Shown: in pieces, positions 42,463-54,115 of the stretch
Layout of the letters: each line of letters starts with the position of its first letter
Position numbering within the stretch: the stretch's first letter is position 1
Assembly: GCF_001704415.2 (NCBI RefSeq)
Contig: NC_030821.1
Span: 38,485,210-38,549,209, forward strand
Reading direction: 5' to 3'
Length of the DNA stretch: 64,000 bases
From: Capra hircus
Lineage: Eukaryota; Chordata; Mammalia; Artiodactyla; Bovidae
Notes under the pieces: model-generated
The model's input: the letters and a program-made list of their open reading frames with translations, nothing else
Told to the model about the DNA's origin: nothing
Databases searched by the model: none
Translations under genes and position numbers: made by a program

Positions 42463-43509
42463 ACAAATGAAGATTAACTGATGGTACTGGAGAGAAGGGA
42501 AAGGCTTTGGCCTTTGGACCTAGAGTTTTTCTTTCCTTTTCTCATGCTTGCAAATCTGTGTCTGCACACTGCCGTCTGTACTACATTCTGAAATTTTCCT
42601 AGGCTTTGAACCCAGGTATCTGGGTAGTGTCTTAAGGAGGCAGGCTGAGGGAGAAGAGCTGATCTAGCCAGTGCCGAATAGGACCTGAAGTCCCCATCAG
42701 CACAATCCGCCTTTTAACCTCCTTCGCTCTTAGCACAGGAGTTATGGTTGGTCCCTTTTTTGCCTTCACATGTTGCCCTCCACAAATTCACTTAAACCTG
42801 ATTTTGTGTTGACACAAACATCAGGGGGTAAGCAGACTGAGCTCTCTTGGGCGGATCAACCGGCAGCCCCACCCCATGTGACAGTCCCGGGTCATGCATA
42901 CCATCCAGGCATTCCTGGCACCTCAAATCAAGCCTATCAAATCATCAGAGTGTTCATCAACTGATTGGGTAGCAGAGGGTGATTTCGGGAGCCAGGGCGC
43001 CAGAAAAAGGGATTAAAGTTAGCTTAGAAAGTCCCCTTGAACTTCCAAAAGCAACACTGCCTTTCCTCCACACAACGACCACTTTCATAGCACAGGGGCC
43101 GCCTTCACTCCTGGGCTCGCTGCAAAGTTCAGGGGGATGTCCAGGTTTGTTTGCTTGTGAAAGAGGGTGTAAAACTCCTTCATTTCTTTAGTGACAGTCA
43201 CACTGCTTATAAGCTGGCTGATAGATAGAATTCACTGAATGTGAAACAGGCCTCTGTGAGTCTAGAGTGGGGAAGGAAAACCACAGAGTGATTCAGCACC
43301 CTGAAGGCTCTCTATTCACAGCTGAGGGAGAGAAAGGAGCCTGATGCAAATCCAGGAGGGGCCACCTCTCGTCCCATGACCAGGCAGAGGGAAACAAAAA
43401 CAGCTAAACTGGGAGTTTCGTGACATTTATACTCCTTATTAATATCTATAATGCAAAAGTTCCACCTGGAATTTAGAAGCTGTGTCCTGGCAAAAGATGC
43501 AAATTTTCA
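42463..43509. other. Repeat-poor stretch
   Basis: No recognised repeat. Overlapping frames of 64-70 codons at 42770-43191 have no recognised product. Confidence 0.45.
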
Positions 43510-43655
43510 GTGTATTGGTTCAGGGTGCGGAATTTGCAGTCAAACATTCATACTCCAGCTGCCTCTGTCACTTTGTTGTATGACCTTGGGAAAATTACTT
43601 AGATTTGGTTTCCTCGTCTGTAAAAGGAGGGTAATAGTATCCATAATACAGCATT

Positions 43656-44489
43656 GTGAGTATGTGTGTTAGTTGCTCAGTTCAGTTCAGTTCAGTTGCT
43701 CAGTCGTGTCTGACTCTTTGCAACCCCATGAATTGCAGCACGCCAGGTCTCCCTGTCCATCACCATCTCCCAGAGTTCATTCAGACTCACGTCCATCGAG
43801 TCGGTGATGCCAACCAGTCATCTCATCCTCGGTTGCCCCCTTCTCCTCCTGCCCCCAACCCCTCCCAGCATCAGAGTCTTTTCCAATGAGTCAACTCTTC
43901 ACATGAGGTGGCCAAAGTACTAGAGGTTCAACTTTAGCATCATTCCTTCCAAAGAAATCCCAGGGCTGATCTCCTTCAGCATGGACTGGTAGGATCTCCT
44001 TGCAATCCAAGGGACTCTCAAGAGTCTTCTCCAACACCACAGGAAAAAGGCATCAATTCTTTGGCACTCAGCTTTCTTCACAGTCCAACTCTCACATCCA
44101 TACATGACCACAGGAAAAACCATAGCCTTGACTAGACGGACCTTTGTTGGCAAAGTAATGTCTCTGCTTTTGAATATGCTATCTAGGTTGGTCATAACTT
44201 TCCTTCTAAGGAATAAGCGTCTTTTAATTTCATGGCTGCAATCACCATCTGCAGTGATTTTGGAGCCCCCAAAAATAAAGTCTGACAATGTTTCCACTGT
44301 TTCCCCATCTATTTCCCATGAAGTGTTGGGACCGGATGCCATGATCTTCGTTTTCTGAATGTTGAGCTTTAAGCCAACTTTTTGTTAGTTGCTCAGTCAT
44401 GTCCAACTCTTTGTGACCACCAGGCTCCTCTGTCCATGGAATTTACCAGGCAAGAATACTGGAGTGGGTTGCCATGCCCTTCTCCAATT
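43656..44489 (-). mobile_element. Bov-tA SINE, antisense, split by BovB
   Basis: Left scrap GTGTTAGTTGCTCAG (to 43681) and right part 44384-44489 (GTTAGTTGCTCAGTCATG to GGTTGCCATGCCCTTCTCC). It inserted into MIR (9 of 10 bp TSD) and was later split by BovB (14-bp TSD). The head is missing. Confidence 0.87.
43682..44383 (-). mobile_element. BovB LINE 3' portion, antisense, 14-bp TSD
   Basis: Tail TCAGTTCAGTTCAG at the left. Runs into the C-terminal coding end to TTTAAGCCAACTTTTT. The TSD GTTAGTTGCTCAGT is at 43668-43681 and 44384-44397. The frame 43920-44342 retains the C-terminal BovB motifs. Confidence 0.94.
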
Positions 44490-44595
44490 ATACAGCGTTA
44501 TCGAGGATCAAATGAAATATTGTACATAAAATGCTCAGAGCGGTATCTGACACAGAATACAAGCTGCACAAATATAAATATTGTTATCATTTAGA

Positions 44596-45794
44596 TCAAT
44601 AGATCCGAGTATGGGGACGAGACCGTGAAGGAAGAAAGGAGAAGATTTGTATACGACTGTGGTTCCCTTTAAAGATTTTCCCCTAAATATATTATCTTGA
44701 GGGGTCAGTAAATTCAACCTGTCCCAAAAGGGCATTTAGAATTCCTTTGCATTCCTATCTATAGGATGAAATCTGACATTTACATTTACTTTATCAATTT
44801 AAATTTGCAGGGACTTTTATCTAAAATTCCTGTGAATTTTACCCAGAAGCAGGCCACATTGTCCCCAGATAATGCTTTTGGATGGCCTCCTGGAAGAAGA
44901 AATACCATCACAGGGAATACTGACAGAAAAGTTAGTCGTCTTTCTCACTTACTTATCATTTTTTCCTTCAACAAATGGTATAACTCCCTAGGAAAGCAGC
45001 CACATACAAATATTAAGTAACATTGGTAAAGCCACGTGTTTAAGTAAATAGAGAAAAACCCCATTCTCAATTTCTTAAATGGAATCAACTCCAATTTGAT
45101 TTTACCTCGGTTTCATTTCTGGTTTAAGGAAAATATTTCTATCTGCTCACCAGAAAGATTTACCTTTAGATTAAAAAGGGTCAGCAAATTTATTCTGATA
45201 AATATCCAGTAACACTAAGTAGCACAGACAATTGTCCTACAACAGCTTCCTTAAATGAAGACAAGGAAGTATTTGATAATCATATATAATGTTTTATTTT
45301 TGGATAAAAGATTCAAACTTTATCCTGGATACAAACCTTTTCAATTTCAGAAACAAATAAGACTTCAGCAGAAAAAAAGAAAGAAACAACACATAAACTT
45401 CAGAGGCAACTTAAAAATCCCTTGCCTTTATTTACAGTTCTTATACGATAATTTGCCACCTGTTCACACTTAAAAAACAATAAGTAGCTTTACTAGAGCT
45501 CTCTTTGATCTTAGAATACCCGTTAGTAGCTTTGTCTTTCTCAGTATCTCCTCTGCTTTCCCGATTTTCTGATTCCCCATTCTATTTTAAAAGAGTAGGA
45601 GAGGTTTTAAAACAAACCAAAACCAAGTAGTACCTCTTGGGAGCAGACAGCATATTTTATTTTCTAATGAAATCTTTTTCTACCTCACTGCAGGTAGCCC
45701 TCAACTTTAATATAACATATGTCTGTGCATTTCTGTAAATGGGTTTGAAGATCAGTTGGTGAAGATGGAAAATCAGATTCACTGCTTTGTAAAG
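44596..45794. other. Unassigned low-repeat stretch
   Basis: About 1.2 kb, AT-rich, with no recognised gene or repeat. Confidence 0.42.
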
Positions 45795-46480
45795 GTGAAC
45801 AATGGCACCCACAAATGTCCACTAATCCTCATCCCCAGAACCTGCAAATATGTTTCCTTACCTGGTTTAAGGAATTCTGCAGCTATGATCAAATTGAGGG
45901 TTTTGGGAGGGATCAACTATTCTGAATGATCCAGATGGACCCACTGTAACCACAAGGGGCCTGAGGAGAAGACAGGATATCAGAAAGGAGAGGAGGGGCT
46001 TCCCCAGTGGCTCAGTGCTAAAGACTGCCTGCCAACGCAGGAGTCACAGGCTTGATCACTGGTTTGGGAAGATCCCACATGCCTCAGAGCAACAAAGCCT
46101 GGGCACCACAACTACTGAGCCTGCGCTGTGGAGCCCTGTGCTCCGCAACAAGAGAAATCACCACAGTGAGAAGCCTGTGCACTGCCAGGAAGCACAGCCA
46201 AAAATAAATAAATAAATTAAATTATTATAAAAAAAGGAAAAAACCGAAAAGACAGGCAACACCACATTCTAGCTTTGAAGACGGAGGAAAGGGCTTCTAG
46301 AAGCTGGAATAGTAGACTAATCCTGCCCTGGTACCTCCAGAATGAGTGTAGTCCAGCAGACCCTGTTAGACTTCTGACCTGCAGGACTGTACCCTAATAT
46401 ACTTGTAGCGTTGAAGCTGTTACCTGTGTAGGAATTTGTTATAGGAGCTGTAGCAAATTAACACACGTGTTATATGGGGG
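45795..46480 (+). mobile_element. LTR fragment (MaLR/ERVL-like), split by CHR
   Basis: CACTAATCCTCATCCCCAGAACCTGCAAATATG, then TGCAGCTATGATCAAATTGAGGG, and after the SINE GCTTTGAAGACGGAGG, TTCTAGAAGCTGGAATAG, GACTTCTGACCTGCAGGACTGTA, the order of a common mammalian solo LTR. Non-coding. Exact subfamily uncertain. Confidence 0.65.
45993..46245 (+). mobile_element. CHR-type SINE in LTR
   Basis: GGGGCTTCCCCAGTGGCTCAGTGC head, GAGAAGCCTGTGCACTGCC middle, AATAAATAAATAAATTAAA tail. Confidence 0.9.
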
Positions 46481-46770
46481 AATGTGATCCCAAAGGAATA
46501 AAATATATTATAAAGTTCCTTAATTATGGTTCCCACGTTTGCTGCCACTGTCAGGAGCTAAACAGTTCTGACCTGGTAAGAATCTCCCCATGTTCCCAGG
46601 TCCCATGATAGGAGGTGGTAGGACGCATGTACTGGACGGGACCCAGTCAGCTGTCTCCCTTCACTCTAGGGCTTCAAGAAGTTAAGCCACGTGTTGCCAA
46701 ATCCACCCCCAGTGCTCCCTGCCCTTTCGTGCCCACTGCCACCCATTCAGACCACGGGCAGTTCTCTTTT

Positions 46771-46960
46771 AAAAAAATCGTATTTGTTCATTTGGCTGCA
46801 CCAGGTCTTAGCTGTGGCACACCAGATCTCTACTCTTCCTTGCAGTGTGTAGGATCTTCAGTCGTGGCGTAAGAGATCTAGTTCCACTTTCAGGGGTGGA
46901 ACCCAGGCCCCCTGCATTGGGAGCACAGTTCTGGCCACTGGAGCTCCAGGGAAATCCCAG
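46771..46960 (-). mobile_element. CHR-type SINE, antisense
   Basis: T-rich/ATCGTATTTG tail at the left and head GGAGCTCCAGGGAAATCCC at the right, with internal deletion. The preceding 46481-46770 is unassigned. Confidence 0.85.
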
Positions 46961-47674
46961 GCCGCAGGCAATTCTGATCGTTAACCTGCCTCATACAGAT
47001 GCCAGGGGGTGGGTATGATAACAGGAGACTGTCCCCCTCTCCTACCCTAGCCAAGCAGTGCTCTGATCCACTGTCCCCCAGCTGCACCCAGCTTCCTGCC
47101 AAGCAATACTCAGCTAATTGTCCACCCAATCTGCCCTTGCTCCATGCTCACCTTTGAGAGGGAGAGTGAGGCAGGACAAGGAATTGAGACCTGCCCTGGT
47201 GTTTTCCTTCAGTGGGCCAACAAGCTGGAGATGAGGGTGGCTGGCAAAATGGTGGCAACAGTGGGGGAGGTGCCCATGTAAGACCAGAGCCCTGCCCATT
47301 TAGGATTTTTAAACAAAGACACATCCTTGTTTCCACTCTCACCCTGAATTTCTGCTCAAAGAGTAATAAGAAGTGATCTAAAGAACCCAGTTTAGAAAGT
47401 CTAGGGAAAAACAGCATAATTCACTTGTGGTTTGGAGTTGGCCCAATCTGCTTCAAATCTGACAAACATAATACCTAATACAGACTTCATCGCTTTAAAT
47501 ATAGAGATGAATTTGATAACATTTTATAAAGACGAGGTGTTAGGGTGGATAGGCCAAATGCTTTCTCCTGTGAACCAGTTCATACTGATATCAAACCCTT
47601 TTCCCTTGAATTTAATGATCTAAAATGTCAGTCTCTTTGTGTTTACTCTCTGTGTGTTGTTGGGTTGCCGACCT
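46961..47674. other. Unassigned sequence
   Basis: Moderately GC-rich to 47350, then AT-rich. Frames of 61-89 codons (46890-47417) without recognised product. Confidence 0.4.
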
Positions 47675-47806
47675 TGGCACTTTTAATTTCATGGCTGCAG
47701 TCACCATCTGTAGTGACTTTGGAGCCCCCAGAATAAAGTCAGCCACTGTTTCCACTGTTTCCCCATTTGCCATGAAGTCATGGGACCGGTGCCATGATCT
47801 TCGTTT
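47675..47806 (-). mobile_element. BovB fragment fused to broken L1 end
   Basis: Antisense BovB C-terminal coding piece (TTAATTTCATGGCTGCAGTC to CATGATCTTCGTTT). It is truncated on both sides, and its upstream end joins the L1 at 47803-47807 across a GTTT microhomology. No TSD. Confidence 0.88.
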
Positions 47807-47910
47807 ATCTTCTCAAAGAACCAGCTTTTAGTTTTATTAATCTTTACTATTATTTCGTTCATTTCTTTTTCAATTATTTCTGCTCAGATCTTTATGATTT
47901 CTTCCTTCTA

Positions 47911-48720
47911 CTAATTTGGGTGGGGGGTTGGGTCTTCTTTTTCCAGTTGTTTTAGGTGTAAAGTTGGGTTGTCTGTTCGATGTCTTTCTTGCATCTTGAG
48001 GTAGGATTGCCTTGCTGTAAACGTCCCTCTTAGACCTGCTTTCACTGCACCCCACACATTTTGAGTTGTCATGTTTTCATTGTCTTTTGTTTCTAGAAAC
48101 TTTTTTATTTCCCTGTTGACTTCTTCAGTAACTTGCTGGCTATTTAGAAGTGTGTTGTTTAATCTCCACGTGCTTATGTTTCTTACAGGTTTTTTCTTGT
48201 AATTGGTATCTAGTCTCATAGTGTTGTGGTCAGAGAAGATGCTTGGTAAGATTTCAATTTTCTTACATTTACTGAGGTTTGATTTGTGACCCAAGATGTA
48301 GTCTATCCTGGAGAATGTTTCATGTGCACTTGAGAAGAAGGTGTATTCTACTGCATTTGGATGGAATGTCTTGAAGATATCGATGAGGTCCATCTCATCT
48401 AATGTATCCTTTAAGACATGTTCCTTATTAATTTTCTTTTTTGGTGATCTGTCCATTGGTGTGAGTGGGGTGTTAAAGTCTCCTACTATGATTGTGTAAC
48501 TGTCAGTTTCTCCTTTTATGTCTGTCAGTGTTTGCCTTATGTATTGAGGTGCTTCTATGTTGGGTGCATAGATATTTACAATGATTATGTCTTCCTCTTG
48601 GATTGATCCCTTGATCATTATGTAGTGTCCTTTCTTATCTCTTGTAATCTTCTTTATTTTAAGGTCTATTTTGTCTGATATGAGGATTGCTATCAGCTTT
48701 CTTTTGCTTCCCATTTTCAT
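47911..48720 (-). CDS. L1 ORF2 endonuclease open frame (mobile element)
   Basis: A 269-codon frame for most of the L1 APE-type endonuclease, which nicks target DNA for retrotransposition. Motifs in order: IVNIYAPNIEAPQYI (about residues 48-62), IVGDFNTPLTPMDR (about 78), EYTFFSSAHETFSRIDYILG (about 124), FSDHNTMRLD with the catalytic-type histidine (about 162). The upstream part, with the metal-binding glutamate (QETD), is visible in the same reading direction at about 48780-48870 but separated by a stop. The downstream end stops just after the domain, before RT. Element-borne, not a host gene. Confidence 0.85.
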   Translation of the reverse strand: MKMGSKRKLIAILISDKIDLKIKKITRDKKGHYIMIKGSIQEEDIIIVNIYAPNIEAPQYIRQTLTDIKGETDSYTIIVGDFNTPLTPMDRSPKKKINKEHVLKDTLDEMDLIDIFKTFHPNAVEYTFFSSAHETFSRIDYILGHKSNLSKCKKIEILPSIFSDHNTMRLDTNYKKKPVRNISTWRLNNTLLNSQQVTEEVNREIKKFLETKDNENMTTQNVWGAVKAGLRGTFTARQSYLKMQERHRTDNPTLHLKQLEKEDPTPHPN

Positions 48721-49123
48721 GGAATATATTTTTCCATCCTCTCACTTTCAGTCTATATGTGTCTTTAGGTCTGAAGTCGGTTTCTTGTAGACAACATACA
48801 CAGGGTCTTGTTTTTATATCCATTTATCCAGTCTGTTTCTTTTGGTTGGAGCATTTAACCATCTGCATTTAAAGTAATTGTTGATATATATGTTCCTATT
48901 GCCAATTTCTTAATCGTTTGGGAATGATTTTGTAGATATTTTTTTTCTCTTTGATTTCTTGACTATATAAGTCCCTTTAACATTTGTTGTAAAGCTGGTT
49001 TGGTGGTACTGAATTCTCCTAACTTTTGCTTGTCTGAAAAGCTTTTTATTTCTCCATCAATTTTGAATGAGATCCTTGACAAGTATAGTGATCTTGGTTG
49101 TAGATTTTTTCCCTTTCAGTACT

Positions 49124-49746
49124 TTAAATATTATCCTGCCATTCCCTTCTGGCCTGCAGAGTTTCTGCTGAAAGATCAGCTATGAGACATGTGGGGTTCC
49201 CCTTGTATGTCACTTGCTTCTCCCTTGCTGCTTTTAATATTCTTTCTTTGTGTTTAGTCTTTGTTAGTTTGATTAGTATGTATCTTGGCATGTTTTTCCT
49301 TGGGTTTATCCTGTATGGGTCTCTTTGTGCCTCTTGGACTTGATTGATTACTTCCTTTTCCATGTTGGGGACATTTTCAACTATAATCTCTTCAAAAATT
49401 TTCTCATATCTTTTCCTTCTCTCTTCTTTGTCTGGGACCCTGTAATTCGAATATTGGTGCATTTGATATTATTCCAGAGGTCTCTGAGACTATCCTCAGT
49501 ACTTTTCATTCTTTTTACTTTATTCTGCTCTTCAGAAGTTATTCCCATCATTTTATCTTCCAGCTCACTGATTCTTTCTTCTGCTTCAGATATTCTGCTA
49601 TTGATTCCTTCTAGAGTGTTTTTAATTTCAGTAATTGTGTTGTTTGTCTCTGTATGTTTATTCTTTAATTCTTCTAGGTCTTCATTAATTGATTCTTGCA
49701 TTTTCTCCATTTTATTTTCAAGGTTTTTAATCATTTTTACTATCAT
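49124..49746 (-). pseudogene. L1 ORF1 remnant, frameshifted
   Basis: Two overlapping minus-strand frames. 49381-49746 is a coiled coil (IKNLENKMEKMQESINEDLE, RISEAEERISELEDKMMG) typical of the L1 ORF1 trimerisation segment. 49124-49462 is the RNA-binding/C-terminal part (YILIKLTKTKHKERILKAAR, QVTYKGN, LSAETLQARREW). A frameshift at about 49440 separates them. ORF1 is the RNA chaperone of the L1 particle. The N-terminus lies near the BovB insertion. Confidence 0.85.
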
Positions 49747-49821
49747 TATTCTTTTTCAGGTAGTATGCCTATTTCCTCCTCATTTATTTGGACTTCAGTG
49801 TTTCTAGTTTGTCCTTTCATT

Positions 49822-51996
49822 TGTGTAAACAAGACCAGGTGCTGACTATGGCTCAGATCATGAAATCTTTATTGCTAAATTCAGACTTAAATTGAAGAAA
49901 ACATGGAAAACCACCACACCATTTAGGTATGACCTAAATCAAATCTCTTACGATTATACAGTGGAAGTGGGAAATAGATTCAAGGGATTAGATCTGATAG
50001 ACAGAGTGCCTGAAGAACTATGGACAGAGATTCCTGACATTGTACAGCAGGCAGGGATCAAGACCATCCCCAAGAAAAAGAAATGAAAAAGGCAAAACAG
50101 TTGCCTGAGGAGGCCTTACAAGTAGCTGAGAAAAGAAGAGAAGGAAAAGGAAAAGGAGAAAAGGAAAGATATACCAATTTGAATGCAGAGTTCCAAAGGA
50201 TAGCAAGGAGAGATAAGAAAGCCTTCCTCAGTGATCAGTGCAAAGAAATAGAGGAAAACAATAGAATGGGAAAGACTAGAGATCTCTCCAAGAAAATTTG
50301 AGATACCAGGGGAACATTTCATGCAAAGATGGGTACAATAAAGGACAGAAATGGTATGTACCTAACAGAAGAAGAGGATATTAAGAAGAGGTGGCAAGAA
50401 TACACACAAGAACTATACAAAAAAGATCTTCATGACCCAGATAATCACGATGGTGTGATCACTTACCTAGAGCCAGACATCCTGGAATGTGGAGTCAAGT
50501 GGGCCTTAGGAAGCTTCACTATGAACAAGGCAAGTGGAGGTGATGGGATTCCAGTTGAGTTATTTCAAATCCTGAAAGATGATGCTGTGAAAATGCGGCA
50601 CTCAATATGCCAGCAAATTTGGAAAACTCAGCAGTGGCCACAGGATTGCAAAAGGTCAGCTTTCATTCCAATCCCGAAGAAAGGCAATGCCAAAGAATGT
50701 TCAAACTACCACACATTTGCACTCATCTCACATGCTGGCAAAGTAATGCTCAAAATTCTCCAACACAGGCTTCAACAGTGCATGAACTGAGAACCTTCAG
50801 ATGTTCAAGCTGGATTTAGAAAAGGCAAAGGAAAAGAGATCAAATTGTCAACATCTGTTGGATCCTCAAAAAAGCAAGAGAGTTCCAGAAAAACATCTAC
50901 TTCTGCTTTATAGATTACGCCAAAGCCTTTGACTGTGTGGATCACAACAAACTGTGGAAAATTCTGGAAGAGATGGGAATACCAGACTACCTGACCTGCC
51001 TCTTGAGAAATCTGTATGCCGGCCAAGAAGCAACAATTAGAACTGGATGTGAAACAACAGACTGGTTCCAAATTGGGGAAGGAGTACTTCAAGGCTGCAT
51101 ATTGTCACCCTGCTTATTTAACTTATATTCAGAGTACATCATGCAAAATGCCAGGCTGGATAAAGCACATGCTGGAATCAAAATCTCAAGGGGAAATACC
51201 AATAACCTCAGATATGCAGATGACACTACCCTTATGGCAGAAAGTGGAGAGCTAAAGAGCCTCTTGATGAAAGTGAAAGAGGAGAGTGAAAAAGTTAGTT
51301 TAAAACTCAACATTCAAAAAATTAAGATCATGGTATCTGGTCCCATCACTTCATGGCAAATAAATGGGGAAACAATGGAAACAGTGGCAGGCTTATTTTT
51401 GGGGGGCTCCAAAATCACTACAGATGGTGACTGCAGCCATGAAATTAAAAGATTCTTGCTCCTTGGAAGAAAAGTTATGATCAACCTAGACAGCCTATTG
51501 AAAAGCAGAGATGTTACTTTGCCAGCAAAGGTCTATCTAATCAAAGCTATGGTTTTTTCTGTAGTCATGTATACATGTGAAAGTTGGACTATAAAGAAAG
51601 CTGAGCACTGAAGAACTGATGTTTTTGAACTGTGGTGTTGGAGAAGACTCTTGAGAGTCCCTTGGACTGCAAAGAGATCCAGCCAGTCTATCCAAAAGGA
51701 AATCAGTCCTGAATATTCATTGGACAGACTGATGCTGAAGCTGAAACTCCAATACTTTGGCCACCTGATGCTAAGAACTGACTCACTAGAAAAGACCCTG
51801 ATGCTGGGAAAGATTGAAGGTGGGAGGAGAAGGGGATGACAGAGGATGATGGTTGGATGGCATCACTGACTCGATGGACATGAGTTTGAATAAGCTCCAG
51901 GAACTGGTGATGGACAGGGAAGCCTGGCATGCTGCAGTCCATGGGGTTACAAACAGTCAGACATGACTGAGCGACTGAACTGACCTGAACTCTTTA
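49822..51996 (+). mobile_element. BovB LINE, 2.2 kb, sense, inside L1
   Basis: Sense BovB from the endonuclease end (plus-strand DYGSDHE near 49846) to the tail ACTGAACTGACCTGAAC. The RT catalytic box Y-A-D-D is at 51213-51224 in the 224-codon frame 50937-51611 (LRYADDTTLMAES). The coding region is broken into at least five frames (49892-50086, 50083-50301, 50329-50790, about 50790-50936, 50937-51611). Probable TSD CCTTTCATT (49813-49821) and CCTTTTCATT (51997-52006), differing by one base. It separates the L1 5'UTR from ORF1. Confidence 0.95.
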
Positions 51997-52098
51997 CCTT
52001 TTCATTATTTTTTTTTAACTTATTGTGTTTGAGGTCTCCTTTTCCCAGGCTTCAAGGTTGCATTCTTTCTTTCTTTTGGTTTCTGCCCTCCTAAGGTC

Positions 52099-52351
52099 AG
52101 AGAAGGCGATGGCACCCCACTCCAGTACTCTTGCCTGGAAAATCCCATGGATAGAGGGTCCAGGGGGTTGCAAAGAGTCTGACACGACTGAGCGACTTCA
52201 CTTTGACTTTTCACTTTCACACATTGGAGAAGGAAATGGCAACCCAATCCAATGTTCTTGCCTGGAGAATCCCAGGGACGGGGGAGCCTGGTGGGCTGCC
52301 CTCTATGGTGGCACACAGAGTCAGACACGACTGACTAGCAGCAGCAGCAGC
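52099..52351 (+). mobile_element. Bov-A2 dimeric SINE in L1 5'UTR
   Basis: Two Bov-A monomers (GGCACCCCACTCCAG and GGCAACCCAATCCAATG) joined by a TTTTCACTTTCACACATTGG linker, ending in AGCAGCAGCAGC. A short TSD AAGGTC is present at 52093-52098 and 52352-52357. Confidence 0.93.
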
Positions 52352-53019
52352 AAGGTCGGTCCAGTGGTTTGTGTAAGACTCGTATAGGGTGAGATTTGTG
52401 CTTAGTTTTTGTTTATTTGTTTGTGTGCTTTTCCTCTGGGAAGAGGGCAAGGCTGAGTGAGGTGGTAATCCTGTCTTCTGATGATTGCATTTGTATTTTT
52501 GTTTTCTTTGTTGTTTAGATGATGTGTCTTGCACAGGGTGCTACTGGTGGTTGGGTAATGCTGGTTTTGTATTCAACTGGTTTCCTTTGTGTGAGTTCTC
52601 ACTATTCAATTCTCCCTAGGGTTAGTTCTCTGGTCGTCTAGGATCTTGGAGTCAGTGCTCCCACTGCAAAGGCTCAGGGCTTGACCTCTGGTCAGGAACG
52701 AAGATTCCACAAGCGGTTTGTTATGGCATTAAGTGAGATTAAAACAAATATCCCAAAATGAGAAAGCGAAGATGAACCCCAGACAAATGGCAGTTACAAA
52801 ATCAAGCAAATAATAATTAAAATAATGGAATATACACATATACATGACACCCATGAGCAAAGTCAAAACAATCCAACAAAAATAAAATACAATAGATTGA
52901 CCCGGCTTACAAATGAAACCAAAAATTATGTCTGCCAGAAAAAAACTAACTAGAGCACAAACTGGAAAACAAAATTAAAGCAAGCTGCCAACAGGGATAA
53001 AGCAATGAAAATAAAACAA

Positions 53020-53460
53020 ACAAATGTTTTGAGAGGAAAGGAAAGAAAGAATAGATATGCAAAGTTAAATAGAGGTAGATGAAGAAGATTTATATACATT
53101 GGAGATTAACTGTAAGGGGAAAAGAACAGTAGGAAAGGTAAGCAAAGGAATAAATGTAAAAAAAACTATAATAGGTTTAAGAAAATTAAAATTATAAAAA
53201 AGAGAAAAGAAAAAAAAAGGAAAAAGACAGAAAAAAGGAAAAAAAAAAAAAAGAAAAACTCCTCAGAACTGCAAAAGCCCAATGTAGAGGCAGAGGTTTA
53301 TAACAACAATTTAAAAATGTGACTGAGGGGGAAAAAAAAAAGTTCAAAAGCTTAATTAGATTTCATAATGTCAGTAAAATTGACAATTACAACCAGGGTT
53401 GGGGGGAGCAAAAAGAAAAAAGAAAAAAAATTAAAAGAATCTACAGAATAAGTCAAAACA
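53020..53460 (+). repeat. A-rich purine tract in L1 5'UTR
   Basis: Very A-rich with interspersed G (for example AAAAAAGAGAAAAGAAAAAAAAGG). It is poly-T/pyrimidine on the L1 sense strand. Confidence 0.8.
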
Positions 53461-53984
53461 TAAGCATAATAAACGTTTTTCTAGAGTCACAGCTGTCAGA
53501 GTCCTTTCTCACTGGAGTCACAGTCCACCTCACCTCCCTCGGATGTCCTCCAACACTGTGCTGATCTCTGGACCTGCTGTGGGGGCAGCTCAGAGTCTAA
53601 TCTGGTCCTGCTCCTGTGTGTTCTTGCTTCCAATGTCCAGGCTATCAGAACTAGTGCCTTTTCTTTTGTGGAAGCTCTCAGCAACCTTTTATATATTCCA
53701 TTGGCAGAGAGTCTGCCTAGTTGATTGCGTGGATTTAATCTGCAGCTTGTACAGCTAGTGGGGAAGTTTTGAGTCTTCTTCTTTAGCCACACCCCTGGGT
53801 TTCAATTGTGGTTTTACTTCCACCTCTGCATGTGGGTCATCCACTGGGGTTTGCTCCTGAGGCTGCCCTGGAGGACTTGGGTTTGCCCCTGTGAGGGCCA
53901 AGTGTGGAGGCGGTACAGCTGCTTGGGTTGCAGCTCCAGGTACTCAGGGGAGGTGGCAGCTAGGGCAGCAGGAAATATAGTGCT

Positions 53985-54115
53985 CTAGAAGGGTATGGCA
54001 ACCAGTATTGGCCAATACACTCCAGCATTCTTGCCTGGAGAACCCCCTTCCCTGACAGAGAAGCCTGGCAGGCCACAGTCTACACTCCTGAAGCAACTGA
54101 AGACACTACTGAAGC
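53985..54115 (+). mobile_element. Bov-tA-derived segment in L1 5'UTR
   Basis: GGTATGGCAACC, then CACTCCAGCATTCTTGCCTGGAGAACCC, AGAGAAGCCTGGCAGGCCACAGTC, the Bov-A body in plus orientation, opposite to the L1. A shared block of this kind may be part of the L1 family's 5'UTR rather than a private insertion. Confidence 0.7.

Larger units (their letters stand above)
43510..44595 (+). mobile_element. MIR SINE split by Bov-tA and BovB
   Basis: Left half 43510-43655 (GTATGACCTTGGGAAAATTACTTAG, TCCTCGTCTGTAAAAGGAGGG) and right half 44490-44595 (GAGGATCAAATGAAATATTG ... ATTGTTATCATT) read as one sense MIR. The split point carries the duplication ATACAGCATT / ATACAGCGTT. Confidence 0.85.
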
